Assembly (NCBI GenBank): GCA_035946615.1
Contig: DASYZB010000049.1
Span: forward strand, 1-45,102
Length of the DNA: 45,102 bases
Direction: 5' to 3'
Origin: Verrucomicrobiia bacterium
Lineage (GTDB): Bacteria > Verrucomicrobiota > Verrucomicrobiia > Limisphaerales > UBA8199
Shown: positions 14,635 to 21,986 of the stretch, one piece after another
Layout: every line of letters begins with the position of its first letter
Position numbering within the stretch: position 1 is the first letter of the stretch
Made by a program: the position numbers and the translations under genes
The notes under the pieces: model-generated
The model's database searches: none
What the model was told of the DNA's origin: nothing
Seen by the model: the letters and a program-made list of their open reading frames with translations, nothing else

Positions 14635-15936
14635 ATGACACGAACAGACCATGCCGATTCAGCCTGGGTATCGCTGGGCATTTTTGCCTGGAACGAGGAA
14701 CGGGCCGTAGCGGATTTGCTCGAATCGCTTTTCCGCCAGACGCTTTTTCGCAACGCCCGCGAACGCGGTCTGCGATGTGAGGTGCTTTGCCTGGCCAACG
14801 GGTGCACCGATCGGACCGCGGCGGTTGCGGCCAGCGTCTTTGCGAAACAATCGGCCACCCACCCGGAAGCGGGGGCTTTTAGCGCCCGAGTGGAAACGAT
14901 TGCGCAACGGGGAAAGATTAATGCCTGGAATCAATTCGTCCATCAGCTCTCATCCAGGGACGCTCGTTTCCTTTTCCTGATGGATGCCGACATCCTTCTT
15001 CAGCGCCCGGAGACGCTCTGGAACATGGCGCGCGCCCTGGAACAACATGCTGAGGCAAGCATTGCCGTGGACCGCCCTTGCAAAGACATCTCGTTTAAGC
15101 CGCGCAAAACGCTCTTCGAGCGCCTCTCGCTGGCTGCCTCCCGGATGACCCTCTCGGCTGACGCCCAGTTATGCGCCCAGCTTTACTGTATTCGCTCCGA
15201 AACGGCCCGAAACATCTACTTGCCCAAGGACCTCGCCGCGTGCGACGACGGTTTTATCAAGGCGCTGGTGTGCACGGATTTCCTCGAGGATGAGATTCGA
15301 CCGGAGCGGATTTGCCTGGCGCCCGAAGCCGAGCACACGTTCGAGGCCTACACCTCTCCGGCCGCTATCTTGAAGAACCAGAAGAGGCAGGTGATTGGGC
15401 AAACAATCGTTCACATCCTGGTGGACCAGTGCTTGCCGGCCCTAACGCCCGCCCAGCGCCGGCAAATGGGCGAGGTGATCCGCAACAAGGAAACAACGGA
15501 CCCGGCCTGGCTAAAGCGCCTGATTGCCGGGCACCTGGCTCGGCAGAAATACTGTTGGCGCCTTTATCCGGGTTTGTTCGGCCAGCGGTTCCGCAAGTTG
15601 AAAAAGCTCGGACTGATTTCGCGGATGTTTTGTTTGCCGGCCGCCGCGCTGGGCTCGGGCGCCACGCTGCTGGCTAGTTTCCTGGCCTATCGCTCCTTGA
15701 AGGCGGGTGGCACCGATTACTGGCCCAAAGCGCCCCGGCGGGGATTCGCGCAGGGCAATGGCCAAGAGGTTCCGACCGCGATGGGGTTGCTGGCAGGACC
15801 GTGGGATGGACTACACACAGAGGGATCCCTCTTCCCTTCGGAAGTGGAGAGGGAGAAGCATCGGCAGATTAAAGATGTAGTTCATGTTAGGGACTCCTCA
15901 ATAGGGGCGGTGGCCTCCGCGAAGTTAGACCGCTGA
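14635..15936 (+). CDS. GT2 glycosyltransferase with repeat-derived C-terminal tail
   Basis: A 433-residue protein from the ATG at 14635; TTG two codons upstream is the alternative. GT-A fold: SLGIFAWNEERAVADLLESL, CLANGCTDRT and the D-x-D-like FLFLMDADILL at about residues 113-123. Near the C-terminus is a hydrophobic segment (FCLPAAALGSGATLLASFLA). The family transfers a sugar from an NDP-sugar to a lipid-linked or growing glycan at the inner membrane. The last ~45 residues (from about GPWDGLHTEGSLFPSE) are translated from a dispersed IS630-related MITE at 15796-15901, so they are probably not part of the ancestral enzyme. First gene of a polysaccharide locus that continues to 20.4 kb. Confidence 0.88.
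   Translation: MTRTDHADSAWVSLGIFAWNEERAVADLLESLFRQTLFRNARERGLRCEVLCLANGCTDRTAAVAASVFAKQSATHPEAGAFSARVETIAQRGKINAWNQFVHQLSSRDARFLFLMDADILLQRPETLWNMARALEQHAEASIAVDRPCKDISFKPRKTLFERLSLAASRMTLSADAQLCAQLYCIRSETARNIYLPKDLAACDDGFIKALVCTDFLEDEIRPERICLAPEAEHTFEAYTSPAAILKNQKRQVIGQTIVHILVDQCLPALTPAQRRQMGEVIRNKETTDPAWLKRLIAGHLARQKYCWRLYPGLFGQRFRKLKKLGLISRMFCLPAAALGSGATLLASFLAYRSLKAGGTDYWPKAPRRGFAQGNGQEVPTAMGLLAGPWDGLHTEGSLFPSEVEREKHRQIKDVVHVRDSSIGAVASAKLDR
15796..15901 (+). mobile_element. IS630-related MITE (element A), inside the GT2 3' end
   Basis: It begins GGACCGTGGGATGGACTACA and ends GTAGTTCATGTTAGGGACT + CCTCAA, directly followed by TA. The right end matches the IS630-type right end at 27669-27692 in layout (GTAGTCTATGCTAGGGACT + six bases + TA). 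Between the ends are a CTTCCCTTCGGAAGTGGAGAG hairpin-like palindrome and an ATCGGCAGATTAAAG segment. There is no coding capacity of its own; it supplies the GT2 tail. Related pieces are at 16620-16721 and 27860-27913. Confidence 0.75.
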
Positions 15937-15966
15937 AATCAACGCCGGCGAGAAAGTGAATTAATT

Positions 15967-16596
15967 ATGCACGGAACTGTTCCTCAAAAAATTGGACGGG
16001 TATTTACCAACTTGCTGCTGCACCCGCAGTATATCTCGCGGTGCCTCTCGCACAATCTATCCAAAGAAAAGACGCCGCTGGACCTCGAGATTCCCTGGTT
16101 CTCCTATGCCGCTATCGATTTCCTCGAAACATTCCTCGAACCGCACATGTCAGTTTGCGAATACGGCTCCGGCGGTTCGACGATGTTTTTCGCGCGCCGG
16201 GTCAAGAGCGTGTTCTCGATTGAGGATAATCCGAAGTGGTTCGAGTTGGTATCCCGGCGGTTGAGGGAAAAATCCATTCACAACGCGCAGCTTAACCTGT
16301 ATCCGTTCGATTTCAAAAACCCCGGCGGCTTCGAGCATTCGAGCTATTTGCACGCCATCCCGGAAGAGCGGTTTGATGTGGTTGTCATTGACGGCAGCGA
16401 GGAGTGGACCCAAGTCAGGCCCATCTGCTTTGAAAAGGCCGAAGGCAGGGTGAAACACGGGGGAATCATTGTGGTGGACGATTCCTGGCGCTACCCTGGC
16501 CTGCGGGAGAAAAACCAGGCGCGCAGTTGCCAGGTTTTTGAGAGCGTCGGCCCCTGCCGTCCCGGTGTCACCAGCACCGATGTCTTCTTCTATTAA
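15967..16596 (+). CDS. Class I SAM-dependent methyltransferase
   Basis: A 209-residue protein. SAM-binding motif I is VCEYGSGGSTMFFARRV at about residues 63-79, motif II acidic end VFSIEDNPKWFE, and the later strand is DVVVIDGSEEW followed by GGIIVVDDSWRYP. This order is the Rossmann-like methyltransferase core. No membrane segment. Its position between a GT2 and an O-antigen ligase suggests methylation of a glycan or sugar nucleotide, but the substrate cannot be read from sequence. Separate from the preceding gene by 30 bp. Confidence 0.85.
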   Translation: MHGTVPQKIGRVFTNLLLHPQYISRCLSHNLSKEKTPLDLEIPWFSYAAIDFLETFLEPHMSVCEYGSGGSTMFFARRVKSVFSIEDNPKWFELVSRRLREKSIHNAQLNLYPFDFKNPGGFEHSSYLHAIPEERFDVVVIDGSEEWTQVRPICFEKAEGRVKHGGIIVVDDSWRYPGLREKNQARSCQVFESVGPCRPGVTSTDVFFY

Positions 16597-16619
16597 CGAG
16601 TCTGGCGAAGATTGCCGTG

Positions 16620-16721
16620 GAGGACCCCTAACATGAACTACATCTTTAATCTGCCGATGGGGCCGTGGCATAGACTACAGAGAGGGACTCCTCTCCCCTT
16701 CGGAAGGGGAGAGGGAGAAGC
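16620..16721. mobile_element. IS630-related MITE (element B), rearranged, carrying a Shine-Dalgarno
   Basis: It holds the same two modules as element A but rearranged. First comes the inverted right-end module (GAGGACCCCTAACATGAAC... ATCTGCCGATG), then the left module (GGCATAGACTACAGAGAGG ... CTCTCCCC-TTCGG-AAGGGGAGAGGGAGAAGC). The last bases GGGAGAAGC sit directly in front of the GTG of the O-antigen ligase gene, so the repeat provides that gene's ribosome-binding site. Confidence 0.7.
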
Positions 16722-18212
16722 GTGTTTATGGACGTGAAGTCTCTATTCGGGCTGACCGTCGTGCCCGCCTCGATTCTGGGCGGCATCCTGGCAGCGACGG
16801 TTTCCAAGCGCATTCGGGACCTCTTTTTCATTCTATTGCTGGCGCTCTCTCCTCTCATCGAGCGGTTGGACGTCAACTTCGTCAGCCGGGAATGGTATCG
16901 GGGCACCTCGCGCGGATTCGAGGTGTCGGTGTTGGATGTGCTGGCCATCAGCCTGCTGGTCAGTTCCTTTCTGGTCCCGCGGCGCGGGGAATCGCGGGCC
17001 TATTGGCCGCCGAGTTTTGGGCTGATGCTGCTGCTTTTTGTGTACGCGGCTGCCAACGTCGCGATGTCCTCTCCAATGCTTTTTGGCCTTTTCGAGTTGT
17101 TCAGGATGTTTCGCGGGTTGCTGCTGGTGCTGGCGGTCGCATTTTATTTAAGAAACGAGCGCGAGCTGCGCATGTTCGTTTTCGCCCTGTCGATCCTGAT
17201 CTGTTATGAGGGCCTGCTGGCTCTCAAGCAACGCTATCTCGGCGGCATTCATAGGGTGCCCGGCACGGTCGATGAATCCAACAGTCTCTCTGTCCTTTTG
17301 TGCAGCACCACCCCGGTCATGGTCGCGGCGCTGACCTCGCGTCTGCCTAAGATGCTGAAGCTGTTATGCGCGCTGGCGATTCCTCTGGCGCTTGTCGCCG
17401 AGGTCATGACGATTTCGCGCGCGGGTGTCACGATTATGGCCCTGGTTTTGTTTGGCGCGACGATCACGACGGTCTCTTTTAAAATCACCCCCCGCTCGAT
17501 TGCCATCTCCCTGGTTGTGGTTTTGGGAGTAACAGGCATCGCCGCCAAATCCTGGAAAACGCTCAAGGAACGTTTTGGCGAATCCACCCTCAAGCAGGAG
17601 TACGGCAATAAGGAGAACATGGGCCGGGGTTACTACATCCGTGTGGCCAAGGCGATAGCGCGCGAGCAATTTTTTGGGGTCGGCTTGAATAATTGGTCCT
17701 ACTGGGTCAGCAATAAGTACGGGCCCAAGCTGGGTTACCGGTTCGTGCATTACAAAGGGGTGGACCGCGAGCCCAGCGATCAGGTGCCCCCGGACAGCAA
17801 CGTAGATGAAGCCCAGGCCGCCCCAGCCCATAACCTCGGCGCGCTGACCGTGGGCGAGTTGGGCATTCCCGGTTTTCTGCTCTTTACGCTGGCCTGGTTG
17901 CGCTGGTTCCAAATGGGGGGGAGCTTCCTCCTCCATCGCGACCCCGACCCGATGCGCCGCATCGGCGTGGGCATTTTCTTCGGCTGCTGCGGCATGTTCC
18001 TCCAATGCCTCACCGAATGGGTTTTCAGACACCTCCCGCTCTATTACACCTTCCATGTCATGCTCGGGGTGTTGATGAGCCTCTACTTTATCAAGCGCCA
18101 GGCCGCAAAACAGCCTGTTCCACCCCAACCTGATGCCTATCCGGCGGTGGTCTCGCCGCCGGCCTTCCAGCCCCTCCCCACACCAAATCCATGCGCGTCG
18201 CCCATTTATTGA
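16722..18212 (+). CDS. O-antigen ligase/polymerase family membrane protein
   Basis: A 496-residue polytopic protein with about ten hydrophobic helices. The GTG at 16722 is well spaced from GGGAG; the ATG two codons later (16728) is the alternative. The Wzy_C/WaaL-type region is ENMGRGYYIRVAKAIAREQ followed by FFGVGLNNWSYW, then the large periplasmic loop and AHNLGALTVGELGIPGFLLF. The arginine in the first and the histidine-asparagine in the second correspond to functionally required loop residues in this family. Function: joining polysaccharide repeat units to lipid A core or polymerising them. It overlaps the downstream GT4 gene by 22 bp. The C-terminal tail is Pro-rich. Confidence 0.88.
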   Translation: MFMDVKSLFGLTVVPASILGGILAATVSKRIRDLFFILLLALSPLIERLDVNFVSREWYRGTSRGFEVSVLDVLAISLLVSSFLVPRRGESRAYWPPSFGLMLLLFVYAAANVAMSSPMLFGLFELFRMFRGLLLVLAVAFYLRNERELRMFVFALSILICYEGLLALKQRYLGGIHRVPGTVDESNSLSVLLCSTTPVMVAALTSRLPKMLKLLCALAIPLALVAEVMTISRAGVTIMALVLFGATITTVSFKITPRSIAISLVVVLGVTGIAAKSWKTLKERFGESTLKQEYGNKENMGRGYYIRVAKAIAREQFFGVGLNNWSYWVSNKYGPKLGYRFVHYKGVDREPSDQVPPDSNVDEAQAAPAHNLGALTVGELGIPGFLLFTLAWLRWFQMGGSFLLHRDPDPMRRIGVGIFFGCCGMFLQCLTEWVFRHLPLYYTFHVMLGVLMSLYFIKRQAAKQPVPPQPDAYPAVVSPPAFQPLPTPNPCASPIY

Positions 18213-19438
18213 GGAAGCTCGACCCGGCGGAATGGAGCGGGACGGAAATGGCCATTCAGCGATTGCTGGATGGCCTGCGGGATCAGGGTGTGGCGCCGGT
18301 TGTGTTTTGTCCGCGTCTCCAACGCGAGTCCAACGGCGACCCCTTGGCGCATTCCGGAGTCTCCGTGCAGCGGTTCAAGGCATTTGTTCCCGTTCTTGGA
18401 CTTTCGCCGGAGCGCAAACGCCAGCTTGTGGCCGTAGGCGGCAATTTAATGTCCTTTGAACTCATCTCGTCTTTATGGCGACAGGAAGAGCTTTCTATCG
18501 TCCATACGCATACCCTGGGCCGGATAGGCGGCATCGGGCTGACGATCGCCAAACAACGGCGCCTGCCTTTCGTCGTCACCGTGCATGGCGGCGTGCTGGA
18601 TTTGCCGGAAAAGATCAAACGCAGTTTCAACGCGCCCATCGAGCAAGGCTGGGAATGGGGGAAACTCTTTGGATTTTTGTTTCAATCACACCGGCTGTTC
18701 CGGGATGCGGGCGCCATTCTGACCTGCAACCAACGAGAGGCGGCGCTGCTCCAGGCCCAATTCCCCTCGAAACATATCGTGGTGCAGCCTCACGGAATTC
18801 CCTTTGAGATTTATCAGCGCGACCAGCGGCGGGCCGCTCGAGACGCTTTCCCCGAGGTTCAGGGCCGTCAGGTATTGCTTTGTTTAGGGCGTATCGACCC
18901 GATCAAAAACCAGGTATGGCTTCTCGAACAAGCAGGGGCTTTCTGCAAAAGGCATCCGCGCGCGCTGCTTGTTCTGGCCGGCCCTTGCACGGACGAGCCT
19001 TATGGGAACCTTGTCCATACCACGATCCGCAAGCTCGGATTCGAGCAGCGCGTGCTCTTGACCGGCGGGTTTCCGCCCGACGACCCGCGGTTGGTCGGCT
19101 TGCTCCAGGTTGCGGACCTGCTCTTGTTGCCTTCTCTTTCGGAGACATTCGGGTTGGTCATCCTGGAGGCCTGGGCTGCCGGCACACCCGTTCTGGCCGC
19201 AAGGGCCTCGGGCCCTGCCTCCCTGGTCAAGCAGGGCGAGAACGGCTGGCTCTTCGATCTGGACAATCCGCAGGGCTTTCATGAAGCCCTCGATTCCGCG
19301 CTCAAGAACCCGGAAATGGCGCGCCAAACAGCCAAACGAGGGGCGGTGCTGGCTGCAAAACACAGCACCACCGCCCTGGCCGGAAAAATGAAAGTGCTCT
19401 ACGAGCTTCTCTTGGAGGAAAAGCAATGCGCTACGTAA
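18191..19438 (+). CDS. GT4 family glycosyltransferase
   Basis: A 415-residue GT-B protein. N-terminal donor-side start MRVAHLLRKLDPAEWSGTEM; VHTHTLGRIGGIG and VVTVHGGVLDLP in the acceptor domain. C-terminal domain: LLCLGRIDPIKNQVWLLEQA, then LVLAGP and the E-x7-E motif in LPSLSETFGLVILEAWAAG, which binds the nucleotide sugar. Retaining glycosyltransferase acting at the cytoplasmic side during polysaccharide assembly. It overlaps the upstream membrane protein gene by 22 bp and the downstream deacetylase-like gene by 13 bp, strongly indicating one operon. Confidence 0.92.
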   Translation: MRVAHLLRKLDPAEWSGTEMAIQRLLDGLRDQGVAPVVFCPRLQRESNGDPLAHSGVSVQRFKAFVPVLGLSPERKRQLVAVGGNLMSFELISSLWRQEELSIVHTHTLGRIGGIGLTIAKQRRLPFVVTVHGGVLDLPEKIKRSFNAPIEQGWEWGKLFGFLFQSHRLFRDAGAILTCNQREAALLQAQFPSKHIVVQPHGIPFEIYQRDQRRAARDAFPEVQGRQVLLCLGRIDPIKNQVWLLEQAGAFCKRHPRALLVLAGPCTDEPYGNLVHTTIRKLGFEQRVLLTGGFPPDDPRLVGLLQVADLLLLPSLSETFGLVILEAWAAGTPVLAARASGPASLVKQGENGWLFDLDNPQGFHEALDSALKNPEMARQTAKRGAVLAAKHSTTALAGKMKVLYELLLEEKQCAT

Positions 19439-20367
19439 TCTTCCGCGATGATGATACCAACGCCCTGACGCCCGTGGATTGTTTGGAACGCCTCTACCGG
19501 CCATTCCTGGATTCGGGCCTGCCAGTCAACCTTGCCACCATCCCCGAAGTCAGCATGGATGCCGCGATGGCCGATGGCAGCCCCGAAGGCTTCTTGCCCA
19601 GGGCCGCCCCATCGGCTGCTCAGGGTGGCAAAAACCAGACCGCCTCCAGCCAATCCCAAGGCTCGCAGGCCACCGCTGGCGCCGCCGATAGACAGGAAAG
19701 CCCCGCTCCAGCGCAGGGGGCCGGTCAAAGCGATTCCTCGACGGACCGGCGAGTGCCGCTCGCCTCGAATCAAAGGCTCGTTTCCTATTTGCGCGCAAAC
19801 TCCGGATACCATATTGCCCAACACGGCTGTCATCACGAGTACCTTGAATTTGATAGGCTGGACTTGTCCGGAATTTCCCAACGATTGAAGCGCGGGACCG
19901 AACGGCTCATCGAGGCGGGCTTTGCGCGCCCGCAAACCTTTGTGGCGCCTTATGACCGGCTTTCCCGGCCAGCGTTGCAGCAAGTGGCCCGGCGCTTCCG
20001 CGTGCTGTCAACCGGCTGGTTTGAACTTAGCCGCTTGCCCTACTCCTGGTGGCCACAATATGCGGTTAAGAAACTTTCGCATTCGCCTCATTGGCGTGTT
20101 GGAAACACCCTGCTGCTGACGCATCCAGGCTGTTTGCTCTCCTGCCAGCGCAGCTTTAGCACGATGCTGGGGGGTATCATTCATTTTCTGGAGAATCAAC
20201 AACTCACCGTGCTCGTCACCCATTGGTGGGAGTACTTCCGCAACGGCAAGCCGGACGAGGACTTTATTGGTTTCTTGCATGAGACCGGCAACTTCGTCGC
20301 CACTCATCCGCAACTCAAAGCGCTTTCCTTTGATGACCTGGTGAACGGGAATGTTCCGCTGAATTGA
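19426..20367 (+). CDS. Polysaccharide-deacetylase-like (DUF2334/NodB-like) protein with disordered insert
   Basis: A 313-residue protein; GGAGG lies seven bases before the ATG. It begins MRYVIFRDDDTNALTPVD, where the D-D-D after the first strand is the metal/catalytic Asp cluster of NodB-like deacetylases. YHIAQHGCHHEYLEFD supplies the histidine motif and PQTFVAPYDRLS the later loop. Between about residues 55 and 110 is a low-complexity Ala/Gln/Ser/Gly insert (SSQSQGSQATAGAADRQ) that interrupts the barrel between 'GSPEGFLP' and 'VPLASNQRLVSYLR'. It probably forms an exposed loop. Expected role: removing N-acetyl groups from a glycan, or a related hydrolase. Last gene of the first polysaccharide operon. 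Confidence 0.78.
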   Translation: MRYVIFRDDDTNALTPVDCLERLYRPFLDSGLPVNLATIPEVSMDAAMADGSPEGFLPRAAPSAAQGGKNQTASSQSQGSQATAGAADRQESPAPAQGAGQSDSSTDRRVPLASNQRLVSYLRANSGYHIAQHGCHHEYLEFDRLDLSGISQRLKRGTERLIEAGFARPQTFVAPYDRLSRPALQQVARRFRVLSTGWFELSRLPYSWWPQYAVKKLSHSPHWRVGNTLLLTHPGCLLSCQRSFSTMLGGIIHFLENQQLTVLVTHWWEYFRNGKPDEDFIGFLHETGNFVATHPQLKALSFDDLVNGNVPLN

Positions 20368-20645
20368 ACCTTCCGGAGGGACGAGCCCCCGCGACTCCCC
20401 ATTTTTTGCCCAAAAACCGCCCGAGTTCGCCATGCCAGGAAAATCCTGGGGCGCGTTGCGTCGCAAGCGGCACATGCTCTGCTCCTTAGGCTCGACGAAT
20501 GCGCAGCGCACAAAATCCGCCAGGATTCCTGGGAGTGAAGAGGTCCGGCCCCCTCGAACAGTCTCAGCCATGTCCTGTTCCGGTACGAATTGAAGTCGCT
20601 CCCTGGGCCCCGGACAGCCCGTTACTTTAACCAACATCAACCGAC
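20368..20645. other. 278-bp spacer without a recognised feature
   Basis: No natural-looking frame on either strand and no clear terminator hairpin with T-tract. It ends at the DUF6882 gene start. Confidence 0.35.
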
Positions 20646-21512
20646 ATGCAAATCAAGGAACAACTATACCGCAGCAATGGCGCCCCTCATGGCGCCGCCT
20701 CCAATGCAGCCGTGATGCAAGCACCTGGCTTGCGCCTCATAGAACAGTTGCAACGAGACAACGAACCGGCGCCGGTGGCGGCACCCGATTTTGACGAACT
20801 GCTCCGGGCAAACATGGATGAGTTGCTCGACAAAACCCGGGCCCACCAGAAAACCTGGCGATTGGGCCAGGAGAAACAATGGCATCTGGACCTTGGGTCC
20901 GGGGAATTGGTGTGGAGCTTTCCGGAAGTGACAGCGTGGGCGCCGGCGCAGGTTATAGGATTTTTCGACTCGCAAACGGGCATCTGGAAGTGGGCCTGGG
21001 CGGATGCGTCGCTGCCCGAGCATCTAAAAGAGGATGCGTTGCGCGTCCGGCAATACGGCGAGCAATATGGGTTCGAGCGCCTGGTGGTTGCCGAATGGGA
21101 CGCCCAGGAAACCGATGGGTGGTATATGGCCGCGCTGGCGTGCTGGTTATGCGGGGCGCAGGGGGCCTATCGGCGCGAAGGGGGCAACGGTTGGATGTTT
21201 ATGACATTCGGCCCGGTGGACCTGAGGGCCACCGGGGAGTGCGCCGACGAACGCTTCGGCCCGCTGGCCGAGCAGGCCGCCGCCGATTTCAAGGCTTGCG
21301 CCGGCAGCCTCGAAGAAATCCGCCGGGCCTGTTGCCGCTATTTCAAACGCGGCGCCGATATCGGATTGGCCCAGGACGAACTCATCCAGCGCCTGGGCCT
21401 GGCTGCCCCGTCGGTCCTGGACATGGCCGGCTTCTCTCCCGACGCTGCCGAACAGGTGATGCATTTAATCGGACGGATTTCCAACGAGGAGATCGAAAGC
21501 TGCGAGATTTGA
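20646..21512 (+). CDS. DUF6882 domain protein
   Basis: A 288-residue cytoplasmic protein (no signal peptide or membrane helix). The central region matches the DUF6882 pattern: WHLDLGSGELVWSFPEVTAW, APAQVIGFFDSQTGIWKWAW, and SLPEHLKEDALRVRQYGEQYG followed by a W-Y-M-A-A-L-A-C segment. The N-terminal 60 residues and the helical C-terminus (from about ADERFGPLAEQAAADFKAC) are additional. The molecular function of the domain is not known; it often occurs as a stand-alone protein in diverse bacteria. It lies between the polysaccharide operon and rpsA, with its own spacers on both sides. Confidence 0.75.
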   Translation: MQIKEQLYRSNGAPHGAASNAAVMQAPGLRLIEQLQRDNEPAPVAAPDFDELLRANMDELLDKTRAHQKTWRLGQEKQWHLDLGSGELVWSFPEVTAWAPAQVIGFFDSQTGIWKWAWADASLPEHLKEDALRVRQYGEQYGFERLVVAEWDAQETDGWYMAALACWLCGAQGAYRREGGNGWMFMTFGPVDLRATGECADERFGPLAEQAAADFKACAGSLEEIRRACCRYFKRGADIGLAQDELIQRLGLAAPSVLDMAGFSPDAAEQVMHLIGRISNEEIESCEI

Positions 21513-21543
21513 AGAACTCTCAGTCCATCTCCTCGACCTGTCC

Positions 21544-21564
21544 GTAGCAGCCGACGGCTGCTAC
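21544..21564 (+). terminator. Hairpin after the DUF6882 gene
   Basis: GTAGCAGCC-gac-GGCTGCTAC, a perfect 9-bp stem with 3-nt loop, 31 bp beyond the stop. No strong T-tract. Similar hairpin at 11514-11534, so it may be a dispersed palindrome used at gene ends. Confidence 0.45.
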
Positions 21565-21634
21565 TATCTGATGAGAACGAGGATGAGGGCATCCGGGTCC
21601 ATTTTCAAAACACGCACTCCCGGGCACACAGGCA

Positions 21635-21729
21635 GTAATCGGTTAGTGACGGCGGGCGCTGCCGCCTAAAGGCGGCGTTCCGCGCGTCCGGAACGCCGGC
21701 TTCAGCCGGCAGCCCCGTAGTCACTGAGG
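21635..21729 (+). repeat. 95-bp three-hairpin dispersed repeat, copy 3
   Basis: Sequence appears identical to copy 1 across the 95 bp and is followed by GCATTACCAC, matching copy 2's flank. It lies upstream of rpsA (257 bp before the chosen start) and points toward it. Confidence 0.93.
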
Positions 21730-21763
21730 CATTACCACAGGCACACAGGCACACAAATTGTGC

Positions 21764-21791
21764 TTGCGCGGGGTTGGGATTAGCTTATCTT
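21764..21791 (+). promoter_or_regulatory. Candidate sigma-70-type promoter for rpsA
   Basis: TTGCGC, 16 bp, TATCTT. This is the best-looking pair between the repeat and rpsA and would give a ~190-nt leader. Only moderate matches to consensus, so tentative. Confidence 0.3.
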
Positions 21792-21986
21792 TACGCTGCC
21801 TGGACGCCGTGTGTGCGGCAGTTCAAAAAGGCTGAGAAAGAACAGTTAACAAAAGAACCTAACCTTCAACCTCTGTTGCCCGAGCAACGTTTGGTCCGTT
21901 AGGCAATGGAGAGCGGAAAGCGCTGCGCTGACCAAGTCTCCCCAAAGGTTCTTCGGAAGGAAGTCCGGTCGGTTTACAAATTAATT

